Position numbers and translations under genes: made by a program. From contig NZ_OMPC01000009.1 of the NCBI RefSeq assembly GCF_900312675.1, positions 1,267,531 through 1,331,530 of the forward strand: DNA of 64,000 bases, in the 5' to 3' direction. The notes beneath the pieces are model-generated. The model was not told where the DNA came from. It searched no databases and saw only the letters and a program-made list of their open reading frames with translations. This document shows, one piece after another, positions 40,699 through 49,426 of this stretch. The DNA is from Aliivibrio sp. EL58. GTDB lineage: Bacteria; Pseudomonadota; Gammaproteobacteria; Enterobacterales; Vibrionaceae. The first letter of the stretch is position 1. Every line of letters begins with the position of its first letter.

Positions 40699-41022
40699 TT
40701 ATTTATTCTGCAATGCGCGATGGATCTCAATTAACTCTTGAATCATCTCTTTCGCAAGCATTGAGGTCATAATATGATCTTGGGCATGCACCATAATTAA
40801 ATTAACGGGTACTTTACCTTCTCCTTCATCCATACCAATGAGTTGTGTTTGTACATCATGCGCTCTTTTTGAAGCTTCTGCAGATTGCTTTAAAAGCTCA
40901 TCAACTTTATCCCACTCTCCAGATTTTGCCGCTCGCAATGCTTCCATTGCACATGATTTTGATTCACCTGCATTAATAATTAATTCCATTACTGTAGTTT
41001 CTAATTCTTCACCAACTAACAT
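40699..41022 (-). CDS. PTS IIA component, lactose/cellobiose family
   Basis: Cytosolic phosphocarrier of 107 residues that receives phosphate from HPr and hands it to IIB. Trimeric helical type; the phosphorylated His is in MVHAQDH (about residues 78-82). Eleven bases after the ROK kinase and 70 before the regulator, within the cel operon. Confidence 0.94.
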   Translation of the reverse strand: MLVGEELETTVMELIINAGESKSCAMEALRAAKSGEWDKVDELLKQSAEASKRAHDVQTQLIGMDEGEGKVPVNLIMVHAQDHIMTSMLAKEMIQELIEIHRALQNK

Positions 41023-41033
41023 GTTATTTATTC

Positions 41034-41969
41034 CTATTTAAATTTGTTTTTCATCGTTAAAAAGTGATATACCGCCCCGATTAATCCACTGTCATTATTG
41101 AAAGTGCTTTTTTCAATCGAAACTAACTCTTTAACACTAAATTTATTAATTGAACCTTGGCTTTTAATAATATGATTAAATTTTTCTTCAATATTAAAAA
41201 TTAAGTCTTCTCTACTACTTATTGCTCCACCAATGATTATTTTTTCTGGATTTAAAATAAAAGTAAGATTATATAATCCAATAGCAATATTATTATAAAA
41301 GTCATCAATTACTTTTATTGCAATGTCATCACCAGTTGATGCGAGATTAAAAATATCTTTTCCTGATAAATCATCAATACTATTAATATTTTTTAAATCC
41401 GAATAACGACGTCTCAACCCTTCTCTAACGGAGGCAGTAAAGCTCATACTAGCTGTTGCTTTATCTTCAATATCAAATATATTTTTGGTAAACATATAAC
41501 CAAATTCTCCAGCCATAAAAGAATGACCTCGAACCATTTGGTTATTGATATAAATAGCGCCACCAATTCCAGTGCCTATCGTAATACAGATAAAATTCTC
41601 AACATTTTGTGCTTTGCCGCGCCATTTTTCAGCAAGGGCTACGCAATTAACATCATTCTCTAACTCAACAGGTAAAGATAATCTTTTGGTCAGCTCATCT
41701 TTAAACTGAAAACCATAAAAGTCATCTATTGCTCCACCGGTTTTTAAATACCCTGTATTTACATCAACAAATCCAGGAAGAGAGAAAGCTGCACCATCAA
41801 ACGTATACTTTTTTGACCACTGCTCTTTTATATCGACAAGCGTGGCTATGATTTGTTGACCACAAGCTTCGGTTTTTACCTTACCTTGCTCAAGAACTTG
41901 TCCTTGCTCATTTAACACGCCAAACTTTATGTCTGTACCACCAATATCAAATGAAATATACGTTGCCAT
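41034..41969 (-). CDS. ROK-family kinase, beta-glucoside kinase (BglK)-like
   Basis: Sugar kinase of 311 residues. Phosphate motif DIGGTDIKFGVL at the N-terminus, sugar-binding ENDVNCVALAE (about 104-114) and IGTGIGGAI (about 130-138). Unlike most ROK glucokinases it lacks the CxCGxxGCxE zinc motif, and the usual ExGH reads EFGY (AGEFGYMF). This and the GGAIDDF and DSGLIGAVYHF blocks resemble beta-glucoside kinase BglK, which phosphorylates intact cellobiose or other beta-glucosides. An ordinary glucokinase role is the alternative. Sits between GH1 and IIA. Confidence 0.78.
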   Translation of the reverse strand: MATYISFDIGGTDIKFGVLNEQGQVLEQGKVKTEACGQQIIATLVDIKEQWSKKYTFDGAAFSLPGFVDVNTGYLKTGGAIDDFYGFQFKDELTKRLSLPVELENDVNCVALAEKWRGKAQNVENFICITIGTGIGGAIYINNQMVRGHSFMAGEFGYMFTKNIFDIEDKATASMSFTASVREGLRRRYSDLKNINSIDDLSGKDIFNLASTGDDIAIKVIDDFYNNIAIGLYNLTFILNPEKIIIGGAISSREDLIFNIEEKFNHIIKSQGSINKFSVKELVSIEKSTFNNDSGLIGAVYHFLTMKNKFK

Positions 41970-41995
41970 AATACGAGCCTCTCCCTTTATTTTCG

Positions 41996-43405
41996 TTAAA
42001 TGTTTTCACCACGGGTAGCGATAACGTCTTTAAACCAATGGAACGACGCTTTTTTCTTACGTGCTAATCCATTTTGATGATCGACATAAATAAAACCATA
42101 TTGTTTTTTATAGCCATTTAACCAGCTCAATAAATCAATCGCAGACCAAGCGTAATACCCTTTAATATGAACGCCTCGACGAACCGCTTCTTTAACTGCG
42201 CCTAGATGATCTTTAATAAAGTTAATTCGTGGAATATCACACACTTCACCATCAATAATCGGGTCTTCATCTCCCAAACCATTTTCTGTAATGTAAAGCT
42301 TGATCTGACCATAATGCTCTTTTATCATTTCAAGCCCAGCAACAAAGCCTTCTGGTGAAATTTCCCAATCCCATTTAGTGTATTTTTTATCGTCCATTTT
42401 TACTGTGCGATACACATTATCGTAACTTGGATTGCCTGGTGATCCTGTTGAGTTTTCACGAGTAATCGTGCGAGACGCTACACCACCTTCAATTTTTTCA
42501 ACACGCTGTGGTTGATAGTAATTCAGCCCCATAAAGTCATTCAAAGGCGCTGCTTCAAAAATAGTTTGCAACTCTTCATCTGTCCAATCAGGTAAGTTCC
42601 CTTCTTCTTGTAGTTGTTTAACTACGTATTCTGGGTATTTACCAAGCAGAATAGGATCATAGAACCAGTTCATACTAAATTGATTTGCATGCATTGCAGC
42701 AAAATGACTCGTCTCTGAATCATCTACTCCAAACGCAGGGCTAAATACATGACTCAAACCAATTTCACCAAATTGATTTAATTTTTTGTATTCAATAACC
42801 GCTTTAGCATGAGCATAAAATACGTTGTGTGTAGCTTGAAAATATTTCTTAGGATCATTTTGGATCCCCGGTGGATGTGCGCCTGCCATGTAACCTAGCG
42901 CACAGAAAACTACGGTTTCATTAAAGGTAATGAAATGTTTAACACGATCTCCAAATTCATTAAAACATAGTTTTGCAAACTCAACATACGCATCACAAGT
43001 TGCTTTATTTAACCATGAACCTTCTTTTTCTAGTGTTAGTGGTAAATCCCAGTGATATAAAGTAACAAAAGGAACGATGCCATACTTTAAGCATTCATCA
43101 ATTATGTTGTTATAAAAGTCGATACCTTTTTGATTAATCTCACCGGTACCATTAGGGAAAATACGAGCCCAAGATATTGAGAAACGGTAGGACTCCAGCC
43201 CCATTTCAGCCATTAATGCAATGTCTTCTTTATAACGATTATAATGGTCAATAGCGACATCACCATTAGTACCTTCGAACGTTTTTCCTGGGATTTTAGT
43301 AAACTCATCCCAGTTTGTTGGACCTTTTCCATCTTGATCCCATGCGCCTTCTATTTGGTAAGAAGCGGTTGCTGCGCCTAATAAAAAATCATTTGCAAAT
43401 TTCAT
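41996..43405 (-). CDS. GH1 6-phospho-beta-glucosidase
   Basis: Glycoside hydrolase family 1 enzyme, 469 residues, cytosolic, expected to split phosphorylated cellobiose or related beta-glucosides. N-terminal GAATASYQIEGAW; acid/base Glu in TFNETV (about 164-169); nucleophile Glu in YITENG (about 360-365). Whether it prefers 6-phospho or free substrates is inferred from the PTS context. Start at 43405 chosen for AGGA eight bases upstream. Confidence 0.9.
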   Translation of the reverse strand: MKFANDFLLGAATASYQIEGAWDQDGKGPTNWDEFTKIPGKTFEGTNGDVAIDHYNRYKEDIALMAEMGLESYRFSISWARIFPNGTGEINQKGIDFYNNIIDECLKYGIVPFVTLYHWDLPLTLEKEGSWLNKATCDAYVEFAKLCFNEFGDRVKHFITFNETVVFCALGYMAGAHPPGIQNDPKKYFQATHNVFYAHAKAVIEYKKLNQFGEIGLSHVFSPAFGVDDSETSHFAAMHANQFSMNWFYDPILLGKYPEYVVKQLQEEGNLPDWTDEELQTIFEAAPLNDFMGLNYYQPQRVEKIEGGVASRTITRENSTGSPGNPSYDNVYRTVKMDDKKYTKWDWEISPEGFVAGLEMIKEHYGQIKLYITENGLGDEDPIIDGEVCDIPRINFIKDHLGAVKEAVRRGVHIKGYYAWSAIDLLSWLNGYKKQYGFIYVDHQNGLARKKKASFHWFKDVIATRGENI

Positions 43406-43491
43406 CTCGAATTCCTGCTTTACTGCTGCTAACGAATCGATAGCCAACTGATGTTTGTTTTAACCTAAGTCATCCTAGGCCTAGAATGTTA

Positions 43492-43797
43492 TTAACCTAA
43501 AAGTACCAATGCATCTTTAAGGATTTTGTCACCTTTCATCATGCCGTAATCCATCATGTCGATAACTTCGACCTTCTTATTTACTTCATCAGCTAATTTC
43601 TGCAGCTCATCTTTTTTAAAGCGGATTTGTGGCCCTAATAGAAATAAATCATATTCAGCTAAATAGTCTTGAATTGTCTCAACACCATGGGCTTCGATAT
43701 GAATCTCTAATCCCTGTTGTGCCGCTGATTCACGCATTTTTTTTACAACCATAGATGTTGACATTCCCGCTGCGCATAGTAGTAAAATCTTTTTCAT
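43492..43797 (-). CDS. PTS IIB component, lactose/cellobiose family
   Basis: 101-residue phosphotransfer domain. Phospho-cysteine in LLCAAGMSTSMV (Cys 8) near the N-terminus, and LLGPQIRFKKDEL typical of CelA/ChbB. Transfers phosphate from IIA to the sugar entering through IIC. Second gene of the operon, 32 bases after the IIC gene. Confidence 0.94.
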   Translation of the reverse strand: MKKILLLCAAGMSTSMVVKKMRESAAQQGLEIHIEAHGVETIQDYLAEYDLFLLGPQIRFKKDELQKLADEVNKKVEVIDMMDYGMMKGDKILKDALVLLG

Positions 43798-43829
43798 AAT
43801 AACCTCGATAATAATCCAATAAATTTCAA

Positions 43830-45200
43830 TTAAGCTGTTGCTGTCGTTGTTACAGATTCTGTTTCTGGCGCTGCTGATTTCGTTTCTTCTTGCGCCGTTA
43901 ATTTGTCTAGATACTTAAAGAATGGGAAGTACACACATAGCGTCATACAGAAAACTGCAACCTGTAATACTGCGGCACTCCACCCCCCAACAATAAATCC
44001 ACTCAATACTATTGGTGTTGTCCATGGCACTTGAACTGCGGTGAATGGTCCAACAAACCCCATATTAATTGAGGTATAAACCATGATTGCAGACAGTACA
44101 GGAGCCGTTACGAATGGAATAAACATAATTGGGTTAAAGATAATTGGTGTTGCAAAAATTACAGGCTCATTGATATTGAAAATACCTGGAATAAAAGAGA
44201 GACGACCTAGTTGTTTAAACTGAATAGAACGGGCAAATAGCACCATACAACACACCAAACCAAACGTTAGACCTGAACCACCAACGGTAATAAATTGGTC
44301 AACAAATTGGTTAGTCACTATCTTTCCATTCTCACCAGCAATCAGTACTTCACCTGCATTTACTATTGATTGGTTATGAAGTGCATTCGCCGTTACGATT
44401 GGTCCCATAATGCCCATAACAATGACTGGACCATGAACGCCACACCACCAAAGTAGAGAAATAAGTAGAGCAATACCGACAGCCCCAAAGAATGAATCAG
44501 ACATACTTTGTAATGGTGTTTGGATGATGTGATAAATGGTTTCAATAAAGGTTTTTTCAAAAACGACTTCAAAGAATATGTAGGTTAAGAAAGCAAGAGT
44601 GATAATTAGAAAACCAGGAATAAGAGATTTAAAGGCATTAGATACACCTTCAGGCACGCTGTCTGGCAATTTAATAACCCAGTTACGGTTAAAGGCCATT
44701 GAGTAAATCATGCCAACAACTAAGCCAATAACAATAGCTGCAATCATGCCCTTACCACCAAGGAAAGCTTTTGGTATAACACCACCTATATGCGTCACGC
44801 CATCAGGAGCAACAACAAACGCATTCATCACAATAAGAAGAGACACAATAGCTAATACCCCCGCATTTACGCCATTGTGCCCTTCATATTTAACGTAAGT
44901 GTAAGCGATACCAAAAGCACCAATTAGCGCCAAAATATCGAATGTTGCCCCTACAACTTGGAATAGTGGTGTTGACCAATTAGCACCGAAAATGCCAGCC
45001 ATGAATTCACCGTAGCCATCAATAGGAACGAACGCAAGTAATAAAAATACTGAGCCAATAATGGTCAGTGGCATGGTCAACATGAAGCCTTCTTTAATGG
45101 CGACAATTGGTTTTGAATTAACGACCTTTAAGAGTTTAGGAAGGATTTTATTTACCTTCTCCATTATTGTGCTTTGCATCGTTGCCGCTTGCGTACTCAT
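43830..45200 (-). CDS. PTS IIC component, lactose/cellobiose family
   Basis: Inner-membrane sugar channel of the PTS, 456 residues, about ten hydrophobic segments. N-terminal VNSKPIVAIKEGFMLTMPLTIIGS, the GGSGLTFGLV region and FNINEPVIFATPIIFNP (substrate-binding NEP, about 340-356) are typical of the CelB/ChbC family. First gene of the cel operon; RBS AGGGG nearby. Expected substrate cellobiose or a related beta-diglucoside; chitobiose is possible by family but the GH1 partner argues for glucosides. Confidence 0.93.
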   Translation of the reverse strand: MSTQAATMQSTIMEKVNKILPKLLKVVNSKPIVAIKEGFMLTMPLTIIGSVFLLLAFVPIDGYGEFMAGIFGANWSTPLFQVVGATFDILALIGAFGIAYTYVKYEGHNGVNAGVLAIVSLLIVMNAFVVAPDGVTHIGGVIPKAFLGGKGMIAAIVIGLVVGMIYSMAFNRNWVIKLPDSVPEGVSNAFKSLIPGFLIITLAFLTYIFFEVVFEKTFIETIYHIIQTPLQSMSDSFFGAVGIALLISLLWWCGVHGPVIVMGIMGPIVTANALHNQSIVNAGEVLIAGENGKIVTNQFVDQFITVGGSGLTFGLVCCMVLFARSIQFKQLGRLSFIPGIFNINEPVIFATPIIFNPIMFIPFVTAPVLSAIMVYTSINMGFVGPFTAVQVPWTTPIVLSGFIVGGWSAAVLQVAVFCMTLCVYFPFFKYLDKLTAQEETKSAAPETESVTTTATA

Positions 45201-45250
45201 TTTTCACCCCTGAATTGAATTTTAAACATGCGAATTAAATTAACTTGAAA

Positions 45251-45285
45251 GCAATGTAACCGGTTTCAGTAACCGGTTACATTGC
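45251..45285. promoter_or_regulatory. 35-bp inverted-repeat operator of the cel operon
   Basis: Perfect 15-bp arms GCAATGTAACCGGTT and AACCGGTTACATTGC around TCAGT, 50 bases upstream of the IIC start. Each arm holds an AACCGGTT core with the central CG typical of LacI-family operators; the two cores are 13 bases apart. Probable binding site of the LacI-type regulator encoded at 39624-40628. Confidence 0.8.
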
Positions 45286-45340
45286 GTAATTGAGCAAATT
45301 TGATTCAACTCACGCTTATTAATTAAACGAATAATAAAAA

Positions 45341-45358
45341 TGTGATCTACGTAATTTA
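45341..45358. promoter_or_regulatory. Possible CRP half-site upstream of cel
   Basis: TGTGATCTACGTAATTTA has a perfect left half (TGTGA) and a poor right half. CRP control of a sugar PTS operon would be expected, but the site is weak. Confidence 0.3.
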
Positions 45359-45407
45359 AATTTATTACTTAGATTATTTTGGGAGGGAGTGTTTAAGGTG
45401 ATTTAAA

Positions 45408-45834
45408 AAGAAAAACCCCATTAAGCTTTTGCCTAATGGGGTCATAACTCTACTCGCAGCGATCCGGCTACTTATGGTGCTCCGTGCATCAAATCCTTGA
45501 TAGTATGCTGAAATCCGTCAGCGTATTCCTTTCATCGCTGTCCTAGCGGTGTCCATGATCTAATCCTGATCCGTTAACAATCCTTCGCTAACTCTCTTCA
45601 CTTAATCCTTAAGCGGTGTCCTTTACATCATCCTGATGTTTAATCCTTCCTCTATCCTAGAAGTGTCCATTGTCTTTCCTTAGTAGTAACCATCCTAGCT
45701 ACTATTGAATCCATTCAATGTCCGATTTTGCTTTCCATGCCGATTACTCATCCTAAGTAACCGAGTGCCTCATCCTGAAGCGTACCAAATCCTTGGTCAA
45801 TTCCTGTTCCGTGTCAGCATCCTTCCGACACCAA
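45408..45834 (-). ncRNA. csrB: CsrB small RNA, CsrA antagonist
   Basis: Non-coding stretch whose minus strand carries 18 AGGA motifs and 29 GGA in total by my count, many in hairpin loops, the hallmark of CsrB/RsmZ RNAs that sequester the translational regulator CsrA. It begins near 45834 with GGTGTCGGAAGGATGCTGACAC (a stem with AGGA in the loop). It ends with a strong terminator, CCCCATTA / TAATGGGG plus U-run, at 45408-45441. A possible promoter has TTGTTC and TAATCT spaced 16 bases. About 427 nt. syd lies 2 kb away, as csrB and syd are neighbours in E. coli. 5' end estimated by eye. Confidence 0.93.
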
Positions 45835-45998
45835 TAAGATTACGCTTTTGACTTTTTTGAACAATGGTATAGCGACACTTTTTTATTTACTTCTCGTTTC
45901 AATATATCAAATCAAAAGCAATTAACCTTACAAAACAGAACCTTAACAAATAGATGGTATTTATTTATGATAAAAGAAACGATATTTCTCACCTTTTG

Positions 45999-46016
45999 TG
46001 TGAGAGATCTCGCACA
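45999..46016. promoter_or_regulatory. GacA/UvrY (VarA)-type site upstream of csrB
   Basis: TGTGAGAGATCTCGCACA is an 18-base near-perfect palindrome, agreeing at 16 of 18 positions with the sequence I remember for UvrY sites upstream of E. coli csrB (TGTGAGAGATCTCTTACA). It lies about 165 bases upstream of the estimated csrB start, a suitable distance for GacA/VarA activation. Confidence 0.75.
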
Positions 46017-46150
46017 GACTAATTCCTATTTTTCCATTTTTCTTTAACTATCCCGTCTAAAATAGAGAGATCTAGATCACGTATTTATTCTTATAGTAGA
46101 AATGTTGATCTTTAGTTATCATGAGTTCATATGAAACATAGGACGTCATA

Positions 46151-46420
46151 ATGAAAAACGTAACGGATGAACTGCAAAAAATATTGCAAGACTTGACCGA
46201 TGAAGGAAAAAAACCAACAACGGCTCTTGTTCGCTCACGATTAACAACTCAAGTACCAATGCCAGCCATTATTACTGCGGTTAAATCCTTTAAGTCCACT
46301 TCAAACATTCCAAAAATTGAAGTCAAAGAGACCCCATTAACAGCAGATGAACGTATTGCTCAACTTGAACTTCAAGTAAAAGAGTTGTCACAACGTTTAG
46401 CTGCTCTGGAGAACAAATAA
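46151..46420 (+). CDS. Small helical protein with C-terminal coiled coil, unknown function
   Basis: I do not recognise this 89-residue protein. The first 50 residues ([27 protein letters not shown]) look like a helical bundle reminiscent of KfrA-type N-terminal DNA-binding regions. The end (about 64-88, [25 protein letters not shown]) is a heptad coiled coil. Ribosome binding site AGGACG eight bases upstream. Its stop TAA overlaps the ATG of yaiI by one base, so the two are translationally coupled. The csrB control region lies just upstream on the opposite strand. Confidence 0.8.
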   Translation: MKNVTDELQKILQDLTDEGKKPTTALVRSRLTTQVPMPAIITAVKSFKSTSNIPKIEVKETPLTADERIAQLELQVKELSQRLAALENK

Positions 46421-46869
46421 TGCAAATTTGGGTAGATGCTGATGCATGTCCAAAAGTCGTCAAAGAAGTACTTTGTCGTGCCGCTACACGTACTGGTATT
46501 CAACTTACTTTTGTTGCAAACCACTATATTCCGGTACCAACCGCTTTCAACATTAAATCAATACAGGTTGAATCTGGCTTTGATGTTGCAGATGATGAAA
46601 TCGTAAGACGCTCAGAAGCGGGTGATTTAGTGATCAGTGGTGATATACCTTTGGCAGCAGAGTTAATCGCAAAGAAAGTTCAAGTATTAAACCCTCGTGG
46701 TGAACTATATACAGAAGCAACCATTAAAGCACGACTGAACATCCGTGATTTTATGGAGACAATGCGCGCCAGTGGTATTCAAACTGGTGGCCCTGCAGCG
46801 CTGTCACAAACTGACCGACGTGAATTTGCCAATCAACTAGATCGTATTCTTGCTAAATTTAAAAAATAA
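46420..46869 (+). CDS. yaiI: YaiI/YqxD family protein (UPF0178)
   Basis: 149-residue cytosolic protein of the UPF0178 family, which has a PIN-like nuclease fold by prediction. Family markers are [15 protein letters not shown] at the N-terminus, [31 protein letters not shown] in the middle and [19 protein letters not shown] at the end. Function not established. Coupled to the small upstream gene. Confidence 0.92.
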   Translation: MQIWVDADACPKVVKEVLCRAATRTGIQLTFVANHYIPVPTAFNIKSIQVESGFDVADDEIVRRSEAGDLVISGDIPLAAELIAKKVQVLNPRGELYTEATIKARLNIRDFMETMRASGIQTGGPAALSQTDRREFANQLDRILAKFKK

Positions 46870-46895
46870 ATAGCTAAAAAATAGAACGTTAAAAA

Positions 46896-46934
46896 TAAAA
46901 AATGGGAGCTCACAATGAGCTCCCATTTTTTTAT
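46896..46934. terminator. Bidirectional terminator after yaiI
   Basis: AATGGGAGCTC-ACAAT-GAGCTCCCATT perfect stem with flanking A and T runs, between converging yaiI and the DUF2310 gene. Confidence 0.92.
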
Positions 46935-46956
46935 CGGAATAAGTATTTTATTAATA

Positions 46957-47730
46957 TCAGTCTTTAAAATCCCAAGACAGATTACTGACCAATCGACACT
47001 CATCACATTTAAAATCAAACACTTCGTGAACTGGCTCTTCTAACGCCCACTCACCGTCACATACTGGACATTTACGAGCGAGTTCTTTTTCTTTGCTTTC
47101 ACCAGCAACACGATAAATATATAAATACGTTGGAATACCACTAACTACAGCCATACGGCGGCATAAATCCCAACCACGCTTAAATAAATGACTTTTACTT
47201 GAGCTAATTTCATGCAAAGACGGATGCTCAACAACAGAACCATTCATTTGTAATTGATCACAAGCACTCCAATCTTCTTGCCATTTAATAAACTGTTTTT
47301 GATCGCCATTAGCAACAGCAGGTAAACGATAGAGTGGGATTGGCTGAAATGTCTCACCATGACGGATCGGAGAACAAGTATGTAAGTGGCTAGTATAAAG
47401 AATTTGCCAACTTATCTTTTCACTCTCATCACTTGGATCAGAGTTCATGTCTTGACCAACAATCTTAACTTTAGGTTGTAGTAATCCAAATTCACTTAAT
47501 TGTTTAAATGCTAGTTTTACTTGCGGACTATGATTATCTGGGTGAAGTGAATCTTCTTCAGGACAAACCACTCGAGCAACAAAGTTGGTTCCTTTCATAA
47601 CCACTGGCAGCTCGCGCCCAATTACTTGTCCGTTATAACGTAGACAATCTAAACAATAATTGATGGCTTTCTCTACTGCTGCCATTGAGGTATCACAATA
47701 CACTTCAAAATCTAATTCAGTTACAAACAT
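46957..47730 (-). CDS. DUF2310 zinc-ribbon protein
   Basis: 257-residue protein with a C-terminal zinc ribbon, CPVC (about 223-226) and CDEC (about 243-246), annotated in relatives as a Zn-ribbon, possibly nucleic-acid-binding protein (DUF2310). The N-terminal region contains YCLDCLRYNGQVIGRELP. Function unknown. Downstream of syd on the same strand with a terminator between. Confidence 0.83.
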   Translation of the reverse strand: MFVTELDFEVYCDTSMAAVEKAINYCLDCLRYNGQVIGRELPVVMKGTNFVARVVCPEEDSLHPDNHSPQVKLAFKQLSEFGLLQPKVKIVGQDMNSDPSDESEKISWQILYTSHLHTCSPIRHGETFQPIPLYRLPAVANGDQKQFIKWQEDWSACDQLQMNGSVVEHPSLHEISSSKSHLFKRGWDLCRRMAVVSGIPTYLYIYRVAGESKEKELARKCPVCDGEWALEEPVHEVFDFKCDECRLVSNLSWDFKD

Positions 47731-47757
47731 TACCGCTTCTTTCCTAACATCTTTACA

Positions 47758-47790
47758 ATAAAAATTCCGACAAATACGTTTATCGGAATC
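47758..47790 (-). terminator. Terminator of syd
   Basis: ATTCCGA / TCGGAAT stem with TTTTTATTG following on the minus strand. Confidence 0.8.
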
Positions 47791-47829
47791 TATTAAATCA
47801 TGGCACTTTATCTATCTTAATAACCGAGC

Positions 47830-48378
47830 TTATTCAACAACAGGTTCAAGCTTTTCTAAAAACTCAGTCATTGTTTTAGCCAATACAGTTCTTTTCTTGG
47901 TGCCAACCGTATCTAAAATAATTTCACCTGTTTGATTGCAAATAGAGATCACTTCCATTTCATCATCGGTGACGGCAATAAATAATGTTGGGACTAATTT
48001 TAATCGGCGTTGCATCACAAGATGACCTAACATATTACCTTGTAAGCGTTCTAAATCTTCATCACTCCATACTTGAAGCAACTCTACATTCATATCACCA
48101 AATTTTGCCATCATATCAGCACTGAATTGTGCGCCATAAAAGGCATGGAAATCGTCATGTAAATCAAGCTCAATACCTTGCTCAATATTAACTAAGCGAA
48201 TGCTTTCATCACGATTAACGGGTTGCCATGAAATTTCTAAATCACGAGTTTCATCAATACAAGGAGAAGCTAATCCCACTAATTCTTCATTTATCGGAAG
48301 GCTATTATGTTTTGTTTTCCATGCTTCAACATAACGTTGACTAAAGTTAGCAAGCGCTTGCTCTACCGAAAGTGGCAT
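47830..48378 (-). CDS. syd: SecY-interacting protein Syd
   Basis: Cytosolic protein peripherally bound to the inner membrane that binds SecY and may check translocon integrity. 182 residues, typical length. Recognisable blocks are ALANFSQRYVEAW, FHAFYGAQFSADM and LQGNMLGHLVMQRRLKLVPTLF. Divergent from queF and near csrB, the same neighbourhood as in E. coli. Confidence 0.94.
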   Translation of the reverse strand: MPLSVEQALANFSQRYVEAWKTKHNSLPINEELVGLASPCIDETRDLEISWQPVNRDESIRLVNIEQGIELDLHDDFHAFYGAQFSADMMAKFGDMNVELLQVWSDEDLERLQGNMLGHLVMQRRLKLVPTLFIAVTDDEMEVISICNQTGEIILDTVGTKKRTVLAKTMTEFLEKLEPVVE

Positions 48379-48485
48379 TCGATTCTCCTAATAAGGCAAA
48401 AATTCAAGTAAACTAGGTTACATTAAATGAATAACGACTGTTTACTCCGTTATTCTTATTCTAATCTACTTTTGGCATTTTCAAT

Positions 48486-49331
48486 ATGACTAAATACACC
48501 AATGCTGATGAGCTAAAATCTCTGACTCTTGGCCAAAAAACCGAATATAAACACAGCTATGAACCAGAATTGCTGCAAGCCGTTCCTCGTAGTTTAAACC
48601 GAGACGATCTTAATTTAGGTGATGAACTGCCATTTGTTGGTTGTGATGTATGGACGCTTTATGAACTATCTTGGCTAAACCAAAACGGTTTACCTCAAGT
48701 AGCCGTTGGCGATGTCACTCTGCCTGCAACCAGCCCAAACCTTGTTGAATCAAAGTCATTTAAATTATATTTGAACAGCTTTAACCAAACTAAATTTGCA
48801 TCATGGGATGACGTTACTCGCACCTTAATTAAAGATTTAAGTGCCTGTGCAGGCGGTGATGTAAAGGTTGAGATCCACCCAGTTCAAACTTACTCTCAAC
48901 AGCCTATTGTTGATATGACTGGTGAATGTATCGATAACCAAGATATCATTATTGATAATTATGAGTTTGATGCTGAATACTTACAATCAAGCACGTCTGA
49001 AGAGTTAGTTGAAGAAACCTTACACAGTCATTTATTGAAATCTAACTGCTTAATTACAAACCAACCAGATTGGGGCAGTGTTGAGATTAGTTATATAGGC
49101 AATAAAATTGATCGTGAGAAGCTACTGCGCTACTTAATCTCATTCCGCCAACACAATGAATTTCATGAACAATGTGTTGAGCGTATCTATACTGATATTA
49201 TGAAATTCTGTAAGCCAAATTCGTTAACCGTATTTGCTCGTTATACCCGTCGTGGCGGCTTAGATATTAATCCATTCCGCAGTTCACATATAGAGAAACC
49301 AACTCACAACCTTCGTTTAGCTCGCCAGTAA
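48486..49331 (+). CDS. queF: NADPH-dependent 7-cyano-7-deazaguanine reductase QueF
   Basis: Reduces preQ0 to preQ1 in queuosine synthesis, cytosolic. Type II (two-domain) QueF of 281 residues: the family motif [18 protein letters not shown] (about 87-104) and the catalytic cysteine in [17 protein letters not shown] (about 189). Divergent from syd, as in E. coli (yqcD). Confidence 0.97.
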   Translation: MTKYTNADELKSLTLGQKTEYKHSYEPELLQAVPRSLNRDDLNLGDELPFVGCDVWTLYELSWLNQNGLPQVAVGDVTLPATSPNLVESKSFKLYLNSFNQTKFASWDDVTRTLIKDLSACAGGDVKVEIHPVQTYSQQPIVDMTGECIDNQDIIIDNYEFDAEYLQSSTSEELVEETLHSHLLKSNCLITNQPDWGSVEISYIGNKIDREKLLRYLISFRQHNEFHEQCVERIYTDIMKFCKPNSLTVFARYTRRGGLDINPFRSSHIEKPTHNLRLARQ

Positions 49332-49344
49332 AAAACGCTCTATT

Positions 49345-49375
49345 TTGTCTACTAAGAATAGATCTTAGTAGACAA
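49345..49375 (+). terminator. 13-bp hairpin after queF
   Basis: TTGTCTACTAAGA / TCTTAGTAGACAA perfect arms around a 5-base loop. There is no good U-tract, so it is a weak terminator or other palindrome. Confidence 0.5.
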
Positions 49376-49426
49376 ATCTCACCACATCGCTAGTATGTAA
49401 CGGTTGCTTTCTAATGGATTATTTAC

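Noticed and set aside
45440..45840. Repeated TCCT/ATCC pattern as a CRISPR or tandem repeat
   Set aside because: Repeats are 4-6 bases with irregular spacing and no constant repeat-spacer length; the minus strand reads as CsrB AGGA motifs.
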